A DNA stretch of 64,000 nucleotides from a bacterium (GCA_022072165.1 JAJVIF010000001.1:1816575-1880574); one strand, 5' to 3'; counted from the first letter of the stretch, positions 52,208-61,435 are shown. The notes: generated by a model not told the origin, from the letters alone. A program made the numbers and translations.

Positions 52208-54138
52208 CAGCGGGTCGCTCCTGATGTACCGGAAACAGAGATGAATTTCACGGGGGCCAGTTCTTCGGGGGCGTCGGTGTCATATCCCATTCCCCAGCGC
52301 GACGAGGTCCAGAGGAGCCTATCGCCATGACCGGAGATGCTGTAGGTGTCTTTGCCCGCCAGATCGAGGAGAATCCCCAGCGACCCGAAGTCCCGCCGGG
52401 GATTGCCATACCCCTGGTTGTTATCGGGATTCCGCACCAGCCATGCATCATCCCCCGCCAGATCGATCGCCAGCCCCAGACCGTTCGCATTCCCTGCGCC
52501 CTGCGACAGATCATTGGCGGTCATGTAATCCCGTCCTGCGACTTCCAGGAAGAGCCCGACTCCCAGGTCGTGACCGTTCCCCTGCAGGTTCGCCCAGCCG
52601 TTGTAATGATCGATGCCCGCGATATCGATCAGGCAGCCTGCCGCCAGATGGATGCCGGCCCCCTGGCCATACTGCAGGCACTGGTACCAGTCGTGCCCCC
52701 CCTTGTCGAGGAGCATCCCGAGGGCGTACCAGTACCCCACCCCCTGGCCGTAGACCTCGACGTTGTAAAAATCATTCCCTGCGAAGTCGCCGAGGAAGGC
52801 GATGCCGCCGCTGGCGGTCGGACGGAGTCCGAAGGCGCAGCCCTGCGACAGACTCAGCCAGTGTTCAGGCCACCGGGGGTAATCCTGATGAGCGCCCCCC
52901 GCCCAGTACCGGTCATCGCCGGCATGGTCGAGGCAGAGGCCGAGACCGCCGGTGAGTGCAGCCCCCTGGCCGTAGAGAGTCGCGCTGTAGTTGTCATCGC
53001 CGCCGCCGTCATCCGACCACCCGATGCCGAACAGCCCGGCCCCCTGCGTGAAGTCGCCGCCGTCATAGAGGTCGCGACCTTCCCCCACATCGACCCGCAT
53101 CCCGACTCCCAGGATCGCGGCCCCCTGCGACACGGCGCTGGTGCGATAGACATCATCGCCGGACTGATCCCACACCAGCGACACGCTCCCCAACGCACCA
53201 CCGCACGCGCCGGGCGACATCCCGCGATAGGTGTCATGGCCCGAGAGGTCGAGGATCCAGTGCCCCAGAGCGCTCTCGCCGACCCGGACCGGCGCAAAGT
53301 GATAGGTGTCATCCCCCGCAAGATCGAGAATCACCATGCCCTGACGGACTTCATGAACATCATCCTCCTCGCTTCCGACCACCACTTCCCAGCCCGATTG
53401 CCGCAACGCATCCACCAGGGAGTTCTGCCACGGGCACGGACGTGCACTCATCTGCTCCAGGGTGGTCGCATAAGCGCTGGTGTACGCCGCTAATGTCAGG
53501 CTCTCCTGCAGGAATCGCGCCCACGACTCGCCCTGCTGATCCTGCTGGATGGCCTCCCAGAGCGCCAATGCCCCATCGATGAGCGACTCCTCGTCATAGG
53601 GCCCACTCGCGGCATCCTCGGATGCCAGCGCCAGGAGCTGGTCGAGTAACTGGCGATCCTGCTGCGACATCACCGCCCGCAGGGGCTCGTGGGCGGTCCG
53701 GACCCGATCAAACTGCGCCGCCAGTTGCTGCGGCATCGAGTCCAAATCGGGAAGCGTAGGCGGGGGCGACAGAGGCGCGAGATCAAGCTGCGATGTAAGG
53801 AAGTCCCACCCCGCAGTACTCACGAGGGTCGCCGCCACATCCGGCGAATCCAGCAACTGGCCGTAGGCCCAGGTGATGTCGTAACCGCTCAAGGGGTCGT
53901 GCAGGACCTGGTCTACCACCCGCAAGCGCCAGGGGTCTGGCACCGGGTTCTTCTGGAAGCCCAGGTCGTGTCGGGTGAGAAGTTGCGCTGCGAGGACGGT
54001 ATCGAGGGCATCGTAGGCGGCGGCTGGCAGGGGGGAGGCACGGGTCCAGGGGTCCTCCGGTGGCGGCATCTCATCGCTCACCGCTGGCATCAGCGGCAGC
54101 AACAGCAACAGTAGCGGGATGAGGGCGCAACGGGGCAC
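52207..54138 (-). CDS. exported DxxGxDxY-repeat protein
   Basis: 643 aa from GTG 54138, which gives a signal peptide (RCALIPLLLLLLPLMPAVSD); a TTG at 54180 would add 14 unlikely residues. Residues about 60-250 are helical. From about 270 on, roughly twelve units of about 30 residues repeat the pattern (L)DxxGxDxY...QGaG..gG: LDLAGDDTYHFAPVRVGESA, LDLSGHDTYRGMSPGACGGA, GEGRDLYDGGDFTQGAGLFG, LDHAGDDRYWAGG, LDKGGHDWYQCLQYGQGAGI, LDLAGKDTYSISG. The Asp/Gly/Asp spacing suggests a beta-solenoid with bound metal, distantly like RTX repeats. Coupled to the HEAT gene downstream. Confidence 0.65.
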   Translation of the reverse strand: MPRCALIPLLLLLLPLMPAVSDEMPPPEDPWTRASPLPAAAYDALDTVLAAQLLTRHDLGFQKNPVPDPWRLRVVDQVLHDPLSGYDITWAYGQLLDSPDVAATLVSTAGWDFLTSQLDLAPLSPPPTLPDLDSMPQQLAAQFDRVRTAHEPLRAVMSQQDRQLLDQLLALASEDAASGPYDEESLIDGALALWEAIQQDQQGESWARFLQESLTLAAYTSAYATTLEQMSARPCPWQNSLVDALRQSGWEVVVGSEEDDVHEVRQGMVILDLAGDDTYHFAPVRVGESALGHWILDLSGHDTYRGMSPGACGGALGSVSLVWDQSGDDVYRTSAVSQGAAILGVGMRVDVGEGRDLYDGGDFTQGAGLFGIGWSDDGGGDDNYSATLYGQGAALTGGLGLCLDHAGDDRYWAGGAHQDYPRWPEHWLSLSQGCAFGLRPTASGGIAFLGDFAGNDFYNVEVYGQGVGYWYALGMLLDKGGHDWYQCLQYGQGAGIHLAAGCLIDIAGIDHYNGWANLQGNGHDLGVGLFLEVAGRDYMTANDLSQGAGNANGLGLAIDLAGDDAWLVRNPDNNQGYGNPRRDFGSLGILLDLAGKDTYSISGHGDRLLWTSSRWGMGYDTDAPEELAPVKFISVSGTSGATR

Positions 54139-54247
54139 GTCGGGGATGATAGTCGAGTCGCGACACCCAGCAGAGAGCAACCCCCGGCGGCTGCGCAGAT
54201 ACCCGGTGAGCCGATGGTCGATGCAACGCTGGCGCCACGATCGGAGC

Positions 54248-54382
54248 CCAGGTCTTTAGACCCGGGACGCGAAATGCCTTCGCGATTTCGTAATTCACCT
54301 GGGCTTGAGGGACTTCAGTTCTCAACACGACAGCGCGAACTTTCGTACGGACCACACATCACGTCCCAGGTCTAAAGACCTG
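54248..54382. repeat. inverted palindrome doublet (REPIN-like), copy 4
   Basis: Left arm CCAGGTCTTTAGACCCGG (54248-54265), right arm CCAGGTCTAAAGACCTGG (54365-54382), 117 bp apart, opposite polarity. The part between them shares GGGACTTCAGT, CAACACGAC and ACCACACATCACG with the doublet at 57932-58213. Confidence 0.65.
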
Positions 54383-54444
54383 GTCTCCGGCGCATGGACC
54401 TTGTCCCCTTCCTACCTGACCAAGGTCGGGAGGGGGGGAGGAAG

Positions 54445-54790
54445 ATCAAAGCAGCGCAGCAAGCCACGCCGCTACCGCTGGTGAAGATCAGTGCATGCGA
54501 AGGGGTCCAATGTGGGGATGTTGCTGATGGATGGTGTCGACCGGGAAAAGCATGAACAGGACGTAGCGGCGTGGCTTGCTGCGCCGCTGATTTTCAAGGC
54601 TCCACCCCGGTCGCGACGAGGCGTCGCGGCCCCCACCGACGCGGGCGTCGGGGCACCGGGCGACCGGGGGTCGCCCCTCCGAGTCCATCCGCCATCCAGC
54701 ACTTCTGAACAGCATTCCCACTGGTGGGTCCCCCCCGCTTGCGGGGGTGGCGTCGCAGCCGCCGGGGGCTCTCCACGCAGCAACCGGGGG
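54445..54790 (+). repeat. compound GC-rich intergenic element, copy B
   Basis: Bases 54445-54610 match the minus strand at 3190-3350. Bases 54606-54690 (GCGACGAGGCGTCGCGGCCC, then CCGACGCGGGCGTCGG and GGGCGACCGGGGGTCGCCC) match 58003-58080. Bases 54723-54790 match the hairpin module at 3061-3125 and 58291-58352. The 742-bp gap between the genes at 54138 and 54881 holds this element, the doublet before it, and a terminator; I see no gene in it. Confidence 0.6.
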
Positions 54791-54810
54791 CTTTCTGCGC
54801 CGCTCTTCAC

Positions 54811-54848
54811 AAAAACTGAACGCCCCGATTGCGGGAGCAACCGGGGCG
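54811..54848 (-). terminator. intrinsic terminator of the lipoprotein gene
   Basis: On the minus strand CGCCCCGGTTGC and GCAATCGGGGCG form a 12-bp stem (one G-T pair) around TCCC, followed by TTCAGTTTTTG. It lies about 33 bases after the stop at 54881. Confidence 0.75.
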
Positions 54849-54880
54849 CCTGAAGTGGCTGTCACGATCGGTGTGCGAGG

Positions 54881-57700
54881 CTAGAAGAGCCCGGTGTCGC
54901 GATTCAGCTTCCAGAGGAAGACATCGTTCCCGCCACCGGAGACGAGGTTCAGGACATCGCCGGACGGATCGAAGTCGACCGTGCCGTTGAAGATGCCGGT
55001 GGCGATGGGGTTGCCCAGGGTGTCGACCGTGAGGCGATAGATGGCCTGATCGCCGCTCCCCTGCAGCAGGGCATCCCACTGATAGACGCCGCTTGCGTTG
55101 AGCTTCACCAGGGCCGCATCGCGACCGGAGGCCACCGGCTCGGTCCGGGGACCGCCGCCGAAGTCCACAACATCGTTCCAGTCGCCGCCGACATAAACCG
55201 CGCCGGTGATGGGATCGACCGCCATCGTGCGGACAAAGTCGCCCAGGGTGCCGCCAGCGGTCCAGTTCCAGAGAAAAGCACCGGCAGAGGTGAACTTCAC
55301 TGCGAAGAAGTCGGCATCACCATTGGACGTGCTCACCCCACTGCCAAGCGTGGCAGCAGACCGGTAGAAACCGCCGGTGACCGGACCGGTGGGGCTCACC
55401 CCGATGTGGTAGCACCAGTCGCTCTGGGGTCCGCCCATCTTGCGGGTCCACTGATGGGTGCCGGTCAGGGAATAGGCGGTCAGGAAGCCATCCCACTGGC
55501 CCAGGGAGCTTTCCGGTCCGCCACCAAAGTCGACTGTCCCGGCAAAGAGGCCTGCGACATAGACCTGGTTGCTGTTGGGGTCAAAGGCGATGCCCTGGCC
55601 CCCATCGGTGTTGTAGGTCGCGTTGCTGGTGCCAAAGCGTCCGGACCACATATGGGCTCCCGTGGACCCATTCAGCTTGAGGTTGAAACCATCGAAGCCC
55701 CCTGCCGAGGCATTGGAGACGCCGCCGGGGAAGGTGCAGTTGGTGCTGAAGTAGCCGGTGACATAGACATTCCCGGCGCTGTCGACCGCGAGGTCATACG
55801 GTTCAGTGGAGCCAGTGCCGGCGACATTGGAGCCGAAGGTATAGGTCCAGAGGAGCGCGCCGGCGGGGGTGTACTTTGAGACAAAGCCATCCACGAAGCC
55901 GTTGGAGTTGACCGTCCCGCCGCCGAAGTCTGTGGGACCCCTAAACCAGCCGGTCACGAAGATGTTGTCGCTGGCATCGACTCCCACCGCCCGGGCGCTC
56001 TCGCTGATGCCAGTGGTTGGTCCGCCAAAGACACGGTCCCACAGGAAGCCACCGCTGGGACTGAACTTCACGAGGAAGCAACTCCAGTCGGAGCCCCCGG
56101 CGGAGTAGGGGCCACCGCCGAAGTCGATAGAAGTCAGCCACTGCCCACACATGATGATGTTGCCAAGGGAATCGACCGCGAGGCCGCGCCCTTCATCGGA
56201 GCCCGACGCAGGCCAACTCAGGGCGAAGCCGTTGCTGCTCACGGGCACCTGGGCTTCCACCGTAAAGACCTGATAGGCGATGGGGCTCGGGATATCGCTG
56301 GTCAAAGGTGCCAGAGAGCCATCGAGTTCGACAATGAACAACGGGTCGGAGATGTTCGTCACCTCCGGATCGATGACGCGGACCAGGCCTGTGTAAATCC
56401 CGGCGGCGGCGGGTCCGGTGGGACCACTCTCGATGCTTTCGACATAGCAGAGGGGATCCCCGGGCCGTCCAGAGTCGGCCGCGACATCGCCCCCATAGGC
56501 GGAGTCGTCATCCAGCACCCCCGGCGCGAAGTCGGAGACAGCTGTCACATCGCCGATGACACCCGGCAGCGAGACACTCAGGGTCGGGAAACCGGCTTCC
56601 CCCACCGCAACCGTGGTGACATCGAGATCGCCCCCCAGGTCGCCGACACTGGTTTCAATCGCCCGGGCATCCCAGTCCACGACATGGAAGGCCAGGTCGC
56701 TGGCATCGAAGCTGCCGACTGTATAGATGTTGCTGCTCCCGAGGAACGTGACATGGGAGACATCCCAGGCACCGTGCGGCATCCGATAGGCGAAGCGCGT
56801 GGGGTCAGGAATCTGCGAGGGGAGGCGATTCGCCCGCTTCTCGCTGGAGGTCGCGCCCTGACGGGGATCGTTGTACTTCGCGATCACCGCGACATCGAGG
56901 CTGAAGCTTCCGGCTGCGGCGACAGCGGCTTTGTCGAGGAGCAGGGTGTTCCGAACCCGCTGGCCCTGATGCAGGATGCCGAAGCCGGTCCAGCCGTTGT
57001 TGTCGAAGCCGAGCTCGCCCCGGGTCCAGCCATCGTTGCCGAAATTGCCGGTGGGGTCACCGCCGTTGGAGACCCCGACCCGATTGCCATCGCTGCCGGC
57101 TTCATCCACGACATGCTGCACCGGGAAGAGATTGGCATTGAGACCGGTGGTGGTCACCAGGGCACCGGGATCCCAGTAGGAGTCGGCGTTCGTGACCAGA
57201 GAGGTATTCACCACGCGGTCGGTGAAGTAAGTGTTGCCGGTAGGGGTCGGCTGATCTGCCAGCAGGACCAGGGCGACCGCGACTCCCAAATCCGCCCGAT
57301 TCGCGGCGGTCGCGGTGCCATCGGGATTCGAGGGGGCGGCGAAGGGGTGCGCGAAGACGTAATCCACGGCGAGCGCACTGGCAGTCGCGCTGACTCCGGT
57401 CACCTTGAGAGAATTGGGGCGCAGGAAATTCGCGATGGGCAGGAGGTAGAGGTCATCGTTCGCCATCCCCGCCCGGTCGGCGATGAGGTCAGTGGTACCT
57501 GTCAGGGTGGCAGTGTCGATGGTGAGGCGGTAGAGGCCGAGGGCCGCCTGCAGGGAGTCTTCCTGCTGAAGAACCGCTCCGAGAGCGGCGGCCGGGGTGC
57601 CCGGAGTCCCATTGGTGGCGGTAGGTGGCAGGGCGGCGTGCTGACATCCGAGGGCCAGCAGAGCGAGGGCGGCAGTTCCGCCAGAGGCACGTCGCAGCAT
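54881..57700 (-). CDS. lipoprotein with shared N-terminal module and SBBP beta-propeller
   Basis: 939 aa from ATG 57700, preceded by AAGGAAGGA; the frame opens further up to 57910 without a signal. Lipobox ALLALGC. Shared module: DDLYLLPIANFLRPNSLKVT, VDYVFAHPFAAPS (HPF motif), NGWTGFGILHQGQRVRNTLL, very close to the gene at 51070. From about residue 510 SBBP repeats follow (VDSLGNIIMCGQWLTSIDFG, VDASDNIFVTGWFRGPTDFG, VDSAGNVYVTGYFSTNCTFP, VDPITGAVYVGGDWNDVVDF), about seven blades' worth. It is intact, so it shows what the frameshifted neighbour should look like. Terminator at 54811-54848. Confidence 0.75.
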   Translation of the reverse strand: MLRRASGGTAALALLALGCQHAALPPTATNGTPGTPAAALGAVLQQEDSLQAALGLYRLTIDTATLTGTTDLIADRAGMANDDLYLLPIANFLRPNSLKVTGVSATASALAVDYVFAHPFAAPSNPDGTATAANRADLGVAVALVLLADQPTPTGNTYFTDRVVNTSLVTNADSYWDPGALVTTTGLNANLFPVQHVVDEAGSDGNRVGVSNGGDPTGNFGNDGWTRGELGFDNNGWTGFGILHQGQRVRNTLLLDKAAVAAAGSFSLDVAVIAKYNDPRQGATSSEKRANRLPSQIPDPTRFAYRMPHGAWDVSHVTFLGSSNIYTVGSFDASDLAFHVVDWDARAIETSVGDLGGDLDVTTVAVGEAGFPTLSVSLPGVIGDVTAVSDFAPGVLDDDSAYGGDVAADSGRPGDPLCYVESIESGPTGPAAAGIYTGLVRVIDPEVTNISDPLFIVELDGSLAPLTSDIPSPIAYQVFTVEAQVPVSSNGFALSWPASGSDEGRGLAVDSLGNIIMCGQWLTSIDFGGGPYSAGGSDWSCFLVKFSPSGGFLWDRVFGGPTTGISESARAVGVDASDNIFVTGWFRGPTDFGGGTVNSNGFVDGFVSKYTPAGALLWTYTFGSNVAGTGSTEPYDLAVDSAGNVYVTGYFSTNCTFPGGVSNASAGGFDGFNLKLNGSTGAHMWSGRFGTSNATYNTDGGQGIAFDPNSNQVYVAGLFAGTVDFGGGPESSLGQWDGFLTAYSLTGTHQWTRKMGGPQSDWCYHIGVSPTGPVTGGFYRSAATLGSGVSTSNGDADFFAVKFTSAGAFLWNWTAGGTLGDFVRTMAVDPITGAVYVGGDWNDVVDFGGGPRTEPVASGRDAALVKLNASGVYQWDALLQGSGDQAIYRLTVDTLGNPIATGIFNGTVDFDPSGDVLNLVSGGGNDVFLWKLNRDTGLF

Positions 57701-57931
57701 GAGTCGAGTCCTTCCTTTTAGAGAGCGAGCTCGGGAGCGTGTCGCGAGCAGGAGTGTGAGCCAGAGAACTTCGATCGGGCTGGCGCTGGGAGTAGCAGGC
57801 TCTCCCCGGCTCCCAGCAGCAATGCTATCACTCAGCGGACGTGCGGCGTTGGGTTGCTGGACCTCGTAGAAGGACGGCAGCGCTGGCGTCGGATTTGTTT
57901 CGAAGTGCAACGAACTACGGCATTGCCGGAG

Positions 57932-58213
57932 CTCAGGTCTTTATGCCTGGGATGTACGAGCGCATTGGCTGCCGTTACGACGAAGTAGGTCCCCTTCCGC
58001 GACGAGGCGTCGCGGCCCCCACCGACGCGGGCGTCGGACCACCGGGCGACCGGGGGTCGCCCCTCCGGGTCCATCCCATCTCCAGCCATGTTTAGACAGC
58101 CCTCCGCTGGTGGGTCGACCTCCGGGTCGATGGGTCGGGGGACTTCAGTCCCCAACACGACAATACGTGAATCCGTATGAACCACACATCACGACCCGGG
58201 TCTGAAGACCAGG
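57932..58213. repeat. inverted palindrome doublet (REPIN-like), copy 5, degenerate
   Basis: Left arm CTCAGGTCTTTATGCCTGGG (57932-57951), right arm ACCCGGGTCTGAAGACCAGG (58194-58213). The arms are imperfect and 262 bp apart because a GC-rich module (58003-58080) sits between them. The inner side of the right arm shares ACCACACATCACG with copy 4. Confidence 0.5.
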
Positions 58214-58352
58214 GCTCCGGTACGGGCACGTTTGATGTCGAGGCGACGCGGCGCAAGCGCCGCGGTCCATCGGATACATCGAATCGACAATGTGGGTCCC
58301 CCCCCTGCTTGCGGAGGTGGTCGCGTAGCGACCGGGGGCTCTTCGCAGCCGC
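58003..58352 (+). repeat. compound GC-rich intergenic element, copy C
   Basis: 58003-58080 repeats 54606-54690 with only a few changes (both contain CCACCGACGCGGGCGTCGG and GACCGGGGGTCGCCCCTCCG). 58291-58352 repeats the hairpin module of 3061-3125 (GGTCGCGTAGCGACCGGGGG). The 659-bp gap between 57700 and 58360 contains only this element and doublet copy 5; no gene is visible. Confidence 0.6.
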
Positions 58353-58359
58353 CGTCCTC

Positions 58360-61302
58360 TTACGGACGCAGATCCGTCACCTGCCCCGACGCCAGCGTTT
58401 GCTGATAGGTCTTCTCCTGGAAGGCCCCCGGACGCTGTGGAGCATGGCAGCCCTGGCAGAAGCGGAGCTCGCCCCGTCCCAGATTCGTGTAGAACCGCTC
58501 GGTCACCATCACCTGCCCCGACGCGTTCACCACCTGCCAGGTGATGGGGCGGTCGGCCGGCAGCATCGCCGCGAAGGATCCATCGGACTGGACCGGGGCC
58601 TCGCCGAGATACTCATGCGGACGCACGATGTTGGTGGCATCGAAGGGGCTGTGCAGTCCGTGGTCGGTTGTCAGGATGCCCGCGAAGAACCGGACCTTGA
58701 ACCCTGGGGCCGGGAAGGGGATCGGCTGTGGGTCCTTGCTCTCCGGCTCCCGGGCATCTCGGAGGAAGACATTCGCGGCGGCCAGGATGCCCCAGTTTTT
58801 CGTGTTGTCTGCCACGACCGGCAGCGTGGCGGGCGACGGACGCGCCTTCAGTTCCAGGGGCATCCATTCCCAGACACCAGGCTCATTCACCAGGGTCCGT
58901 CGGGTACCGAAGCTGTCCACCACCACCAGGCGGAAGTCGGGATCATCGGTGTGCGACCCGTCGTCATACACCGTCCCGGGACTGTACGACGCCACGAAGC
59001 GGTTATCGGCAATCCGGATCGGCGTGCGGTAGCGCCCCGCAGGACTGGGACCATCCTGGGCCGCCTCGGGCTCCGTGCGATAGCTGGGGATCTCCACGTT
59101 GTCGTACTCCGCCGGGTCGAGCACGGAGATCACACCCGCGCCATAGGTCCGGCTGAAGGGGGTCGCGATCGCCAGCAGCTTGCCATCGGGAAGCTCGCTG
59201 TGGTCCATAAACGTGCGACGACTCCGTGTGAGATGCGATCCGTAGTAGAGGTCCGGTACGGTGCCATCGGGGTTCACCACCCACAGGGGCGACCCGTTGA
59301 CATCACTCATCCAGAAGTTCGCGGGGAAACCATAGGGCAGGTCCAGGGTCGGCATGTACTCCTTCTCGGAGTTCACCCGCAGGTTGTCCCACCGACGGAA
59401 CGAGATCCGGCCATCCTTGAGCACGACCGGCCAGTAGTCGCCGGAGGCGGAGTAGGTCAGCCGCTGCTGCTGATGTCCACTGGCGGACATCAGGTAGAGC
59501 TGCGGCGCGAGGCCCTCGTTGTAGGGGTCCCGCCAGCCATCGCGATCGGAGGAAAAGACCAGCCGCCCATCGGGCAGGAAGTCCGGATCAAAATCGTTGA
59601 ACGAGTTGCGTGACAGATTGGTGAGGCCTGTGCCATCGGGGTGCATGGTGTAAATCTGGAAGTTGGCGTCGCCGCCGCCGATCTTGGCACTGAACGCCAC
59701 GAGGGTCGCGTTGTAGTTCAGCACCGGCTTCCGGATGACCGCCCGGAAGAAGTTCGTGAGATTAGTCCGGGTGCCATCGGGGTCCAGCCGCCAGAGATTT
59801 CCGACCCCCTGGCCGCCATCGTTGACCCAGCCGAAGTTGCCCACCACATTCACGATCCCCCAGGAGCTCGGCTGCGGTGCCTGCGACACATAGAGCACCG
59901 GATTGGGCAGACTCGCGGCGGCGGTGGCATTGCTTTCCGCGACCGGCAGCGTGAGCGTGGTGTAGGTGGTGTAGTCCCGGATGTCGATGGGGGTGCCGCG
60001 AGTGAGCCCCGGGGGGAGCGGACGCGGGTCCGCGCCGGCGGTGGCGAGGTCATCGCGCGCCGCGATGAGCGCGGTATAGCTCCCGGCAGTCGCGCCCTGC
60101 GTGTTGGTGATGGTGAGGGGATAGACCAGGGGGTCAGCAGCAGTTCCCGACCCGCCCGCTGCGGTTTGCGCCTGCACGAGCGTGGACACGCCCGGCACGG
60201 TCACCATGACCCGTTTCACCTCGGATGCCGCCCGGACCTGCCCGGGATCGCTGGCGGGCCAGGAGTCGGCGACAGTCGCGCCTTGCTGCCAGTCCGCGAC
60301 CCGGACCTCGATGAGCGCGGTGCTCCCTTTGTCTCCCCCTTTGAGGTCGTTGGAGAGGATCGCGGCCTCGACACGCCAGGGCTCCTTGCGATGGAACTCC
60401 GGAAGGCGATATTGCGGATCACTGGCGCTCCCCGCCTGCCCGTAGGCGGCATCCACCACGAACACAAACGGCATCGTGCCTCCCCCCGGCGGCACCTGCA
60501 GCACCCAGGTCCGGGTCGCGTCCATCCCCAGCCCCAGGACATTGTGACCCGCAGGCGCGGAGGGATCGAACGCGGTCGCGCGGGGATCATCGAAGTACCG
60601 CAGGAAGGGATTCAGATTGCCGGCGATGTTTTTGGGCGCACCGAAAATCGCGGCATCCTCGGCGCGACCATCAAAGCGCGTGGTGTACCCATCGGCATTT
60701 GTCACCAGCGACACATTCCCCTGCACGAACTCCTCGCTCCCAATGGTCCCATCGCCATCGACATCGGCCGTGATGCCCCGGAACTCGGTCGTGCCCGGGA
60801 GGATCAGGATGCCCCGGACATCGAAGACCGCGAGGTCGAAGCGACCACTGTCGACCCCAAAGGGATGCCGCAGCCGGACATCGATTTCCAGTGTGTCCGC
60901 CGCGCCTTTGCGGACCGCGGTCACCTGCACACAGTCGCGACAGGGCTGGCGCGTGAAGAAGTCGGTGGCATCCAGGTCGTAGGTGTCGCCGAGGGCGAGG
61001 CCCAGACGCGGCAGCTGAGTCTCGATGGCCCCCGCATCAAAGTCGATGCGTCCGGCGAGCAGCCCCAGCGATCCCACGCCACTCTCACCGGGTGCGGCGA
61101 ATCCGGGCGGGAGAGGGTCGAGGAGACTCCCGGCGGGGGCGGGCTGGCCGGTACCGGGATTTTGCAGCGGTCCCCCACTCCCCTGGCAGCTCGCGAGGAG
61201 CCCCAGTGCAAGCAGGGTCGCGACGCCGGTGACAAGGGGGATGGGAGGCGCGCTACGCAGCGTGGTCGGGTGGGCGTGAGTGCACGAAGATCGACGGTCC
61301 AT
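58360..61302 (-). CDS. lipoprotein: shared module, TolB-like propeller and HzsA-like CxxCH domain
   Basis: 980 aa from ATG 61302, preceded by GCAGGAGGC. Lipobox LGLLASC. Residues about 60-400 are the shared module (LGDTYDLDATDFFTRQPCRD, VRLRHPFG with the HPF motif, FDVRGILILPG, NADGYTTRFDG). A TolB-like section follows (IYTMHPDGTGLTNLSRNSFN, then DFLPDGRLVFSSDRDG). The C-terminal 250 residues resemble the middle domain of hydrazine synthase subunit alpha (HzsA): VRPHEYLGEAPVQSDGSFAA, MLPADRPITWQVVNASGQVM, and a haem c site ELRFCQGCHAPQRPG. So a surface lipoprotein that may hold one c-type haem. Role in electron transfer is inference. Confidence 0.7.
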   Translation of the reverse strand: MDRRSSCTHAHPTTLRSAPPIPLVTGVATLLALGLLASCQGSGGPLQNPGTGQPAPAGSLLDPLPPGFAAPGESGVGSLGLLAGRIDFDAGAIETQLPRLGLALGDTYDLDATDFFTRQPCRDCVQVTAVRKGAADTLEIDVRLRHPFGVDSGRFDLAVFDVRGILILPGTTEFRGITADVDGDGTIGSEEFVQGNVSLVTNADGYTTRFDGRAEDAAIFGAPKNIAGNLNPFLRYFDDPRATAFDPSAPAGHNVLGLGMDATRTWVLQVPPGGGTMPFVFVVDAAYGQAGSASDPQYRLPEFHRKEPWRVEAAILSNDLKGGDKGSTALIEVRVADWQQGATVADSWPASDPGQVRAASEVKRVMVTVPGVSTLVQAQTAAGGSGTAADPLVYPLTITNTQGATAGSYTALIAARDDLATAGADPRPLPPGLTRGTPIDIRDYTTYTTLTLPVAESNATAAASLPNPVLYVSQAPQPSSWGIVNVVGNFGWVNDGGQGVGNLWRLDPDGTRTNLTNFFRAVIRKPVLNYNATLVAFSAKIGGGDANFQIYTMHPDGTGLTNLSRNSFNDFDPDFLPDGRLVFSSDRDGWRDPYNEGLAPQLYLMSASGHQQQRLTYSASGDYWPVVLKDGRISFRRWDNLRVNSEKEYMPTLDLPYGFPANFWMSDVNGSPLWVVNPDGTVPDLYYGSHLTRSRRTFMDHSELPDGKLLAIATPFSRTYGAGVISVLDPAEYDNVEIPSYRTEPEAAQDGPSPAGRYRTPIRIADNRFVASYSPGTVYDDGSHTDDPDFRLVVVDSFGTRRTLVNEPGVWEWMPLELKARPSPATLPVVADNTKNWGILAAANVFLRDAREPESKDPQPIPFPAPGFKVRFFAGILTTDHGLHSPFDATNIVRPHEYLGEAPVQSDGSFAAMLPADRPITWQVVNASGQVMVTERFYTNLGRGELRFCQGCHAPQRPGAFQEKTYQQTLASGQVTDLRP

Positions 61303-61435
61303 GGTGGCAGCCTCCTGCGGACGAAAGTCCGCGACTGCCATTAGGGTCCGGATTGGGTGCGCCGGTCGCTTGATCACCCTTTGTCGGTTCTGGCTTCTGA
61401 TCATGCGACTCCCGCAGCAGGCCCAGCCCTCGTCG

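Noticed and set aside
54450-54545. Possible second copy of the small membrane ORF of 3234-3359
   Set aside because: After the shared TPLPLV start the frame diverges through indels; similarity is nucleotide-level only, so it was listed as a repeat.
59641-61344. 567-codon ORF on the plus strand
   Set aside because: It is antisense to the lipoprotein at 58360-61302, whose frame has a signal peptide, repeats and a CxxCH motif. The antisense translation is Arg/Gly/Pro-rich without domains, as expected from high GC.
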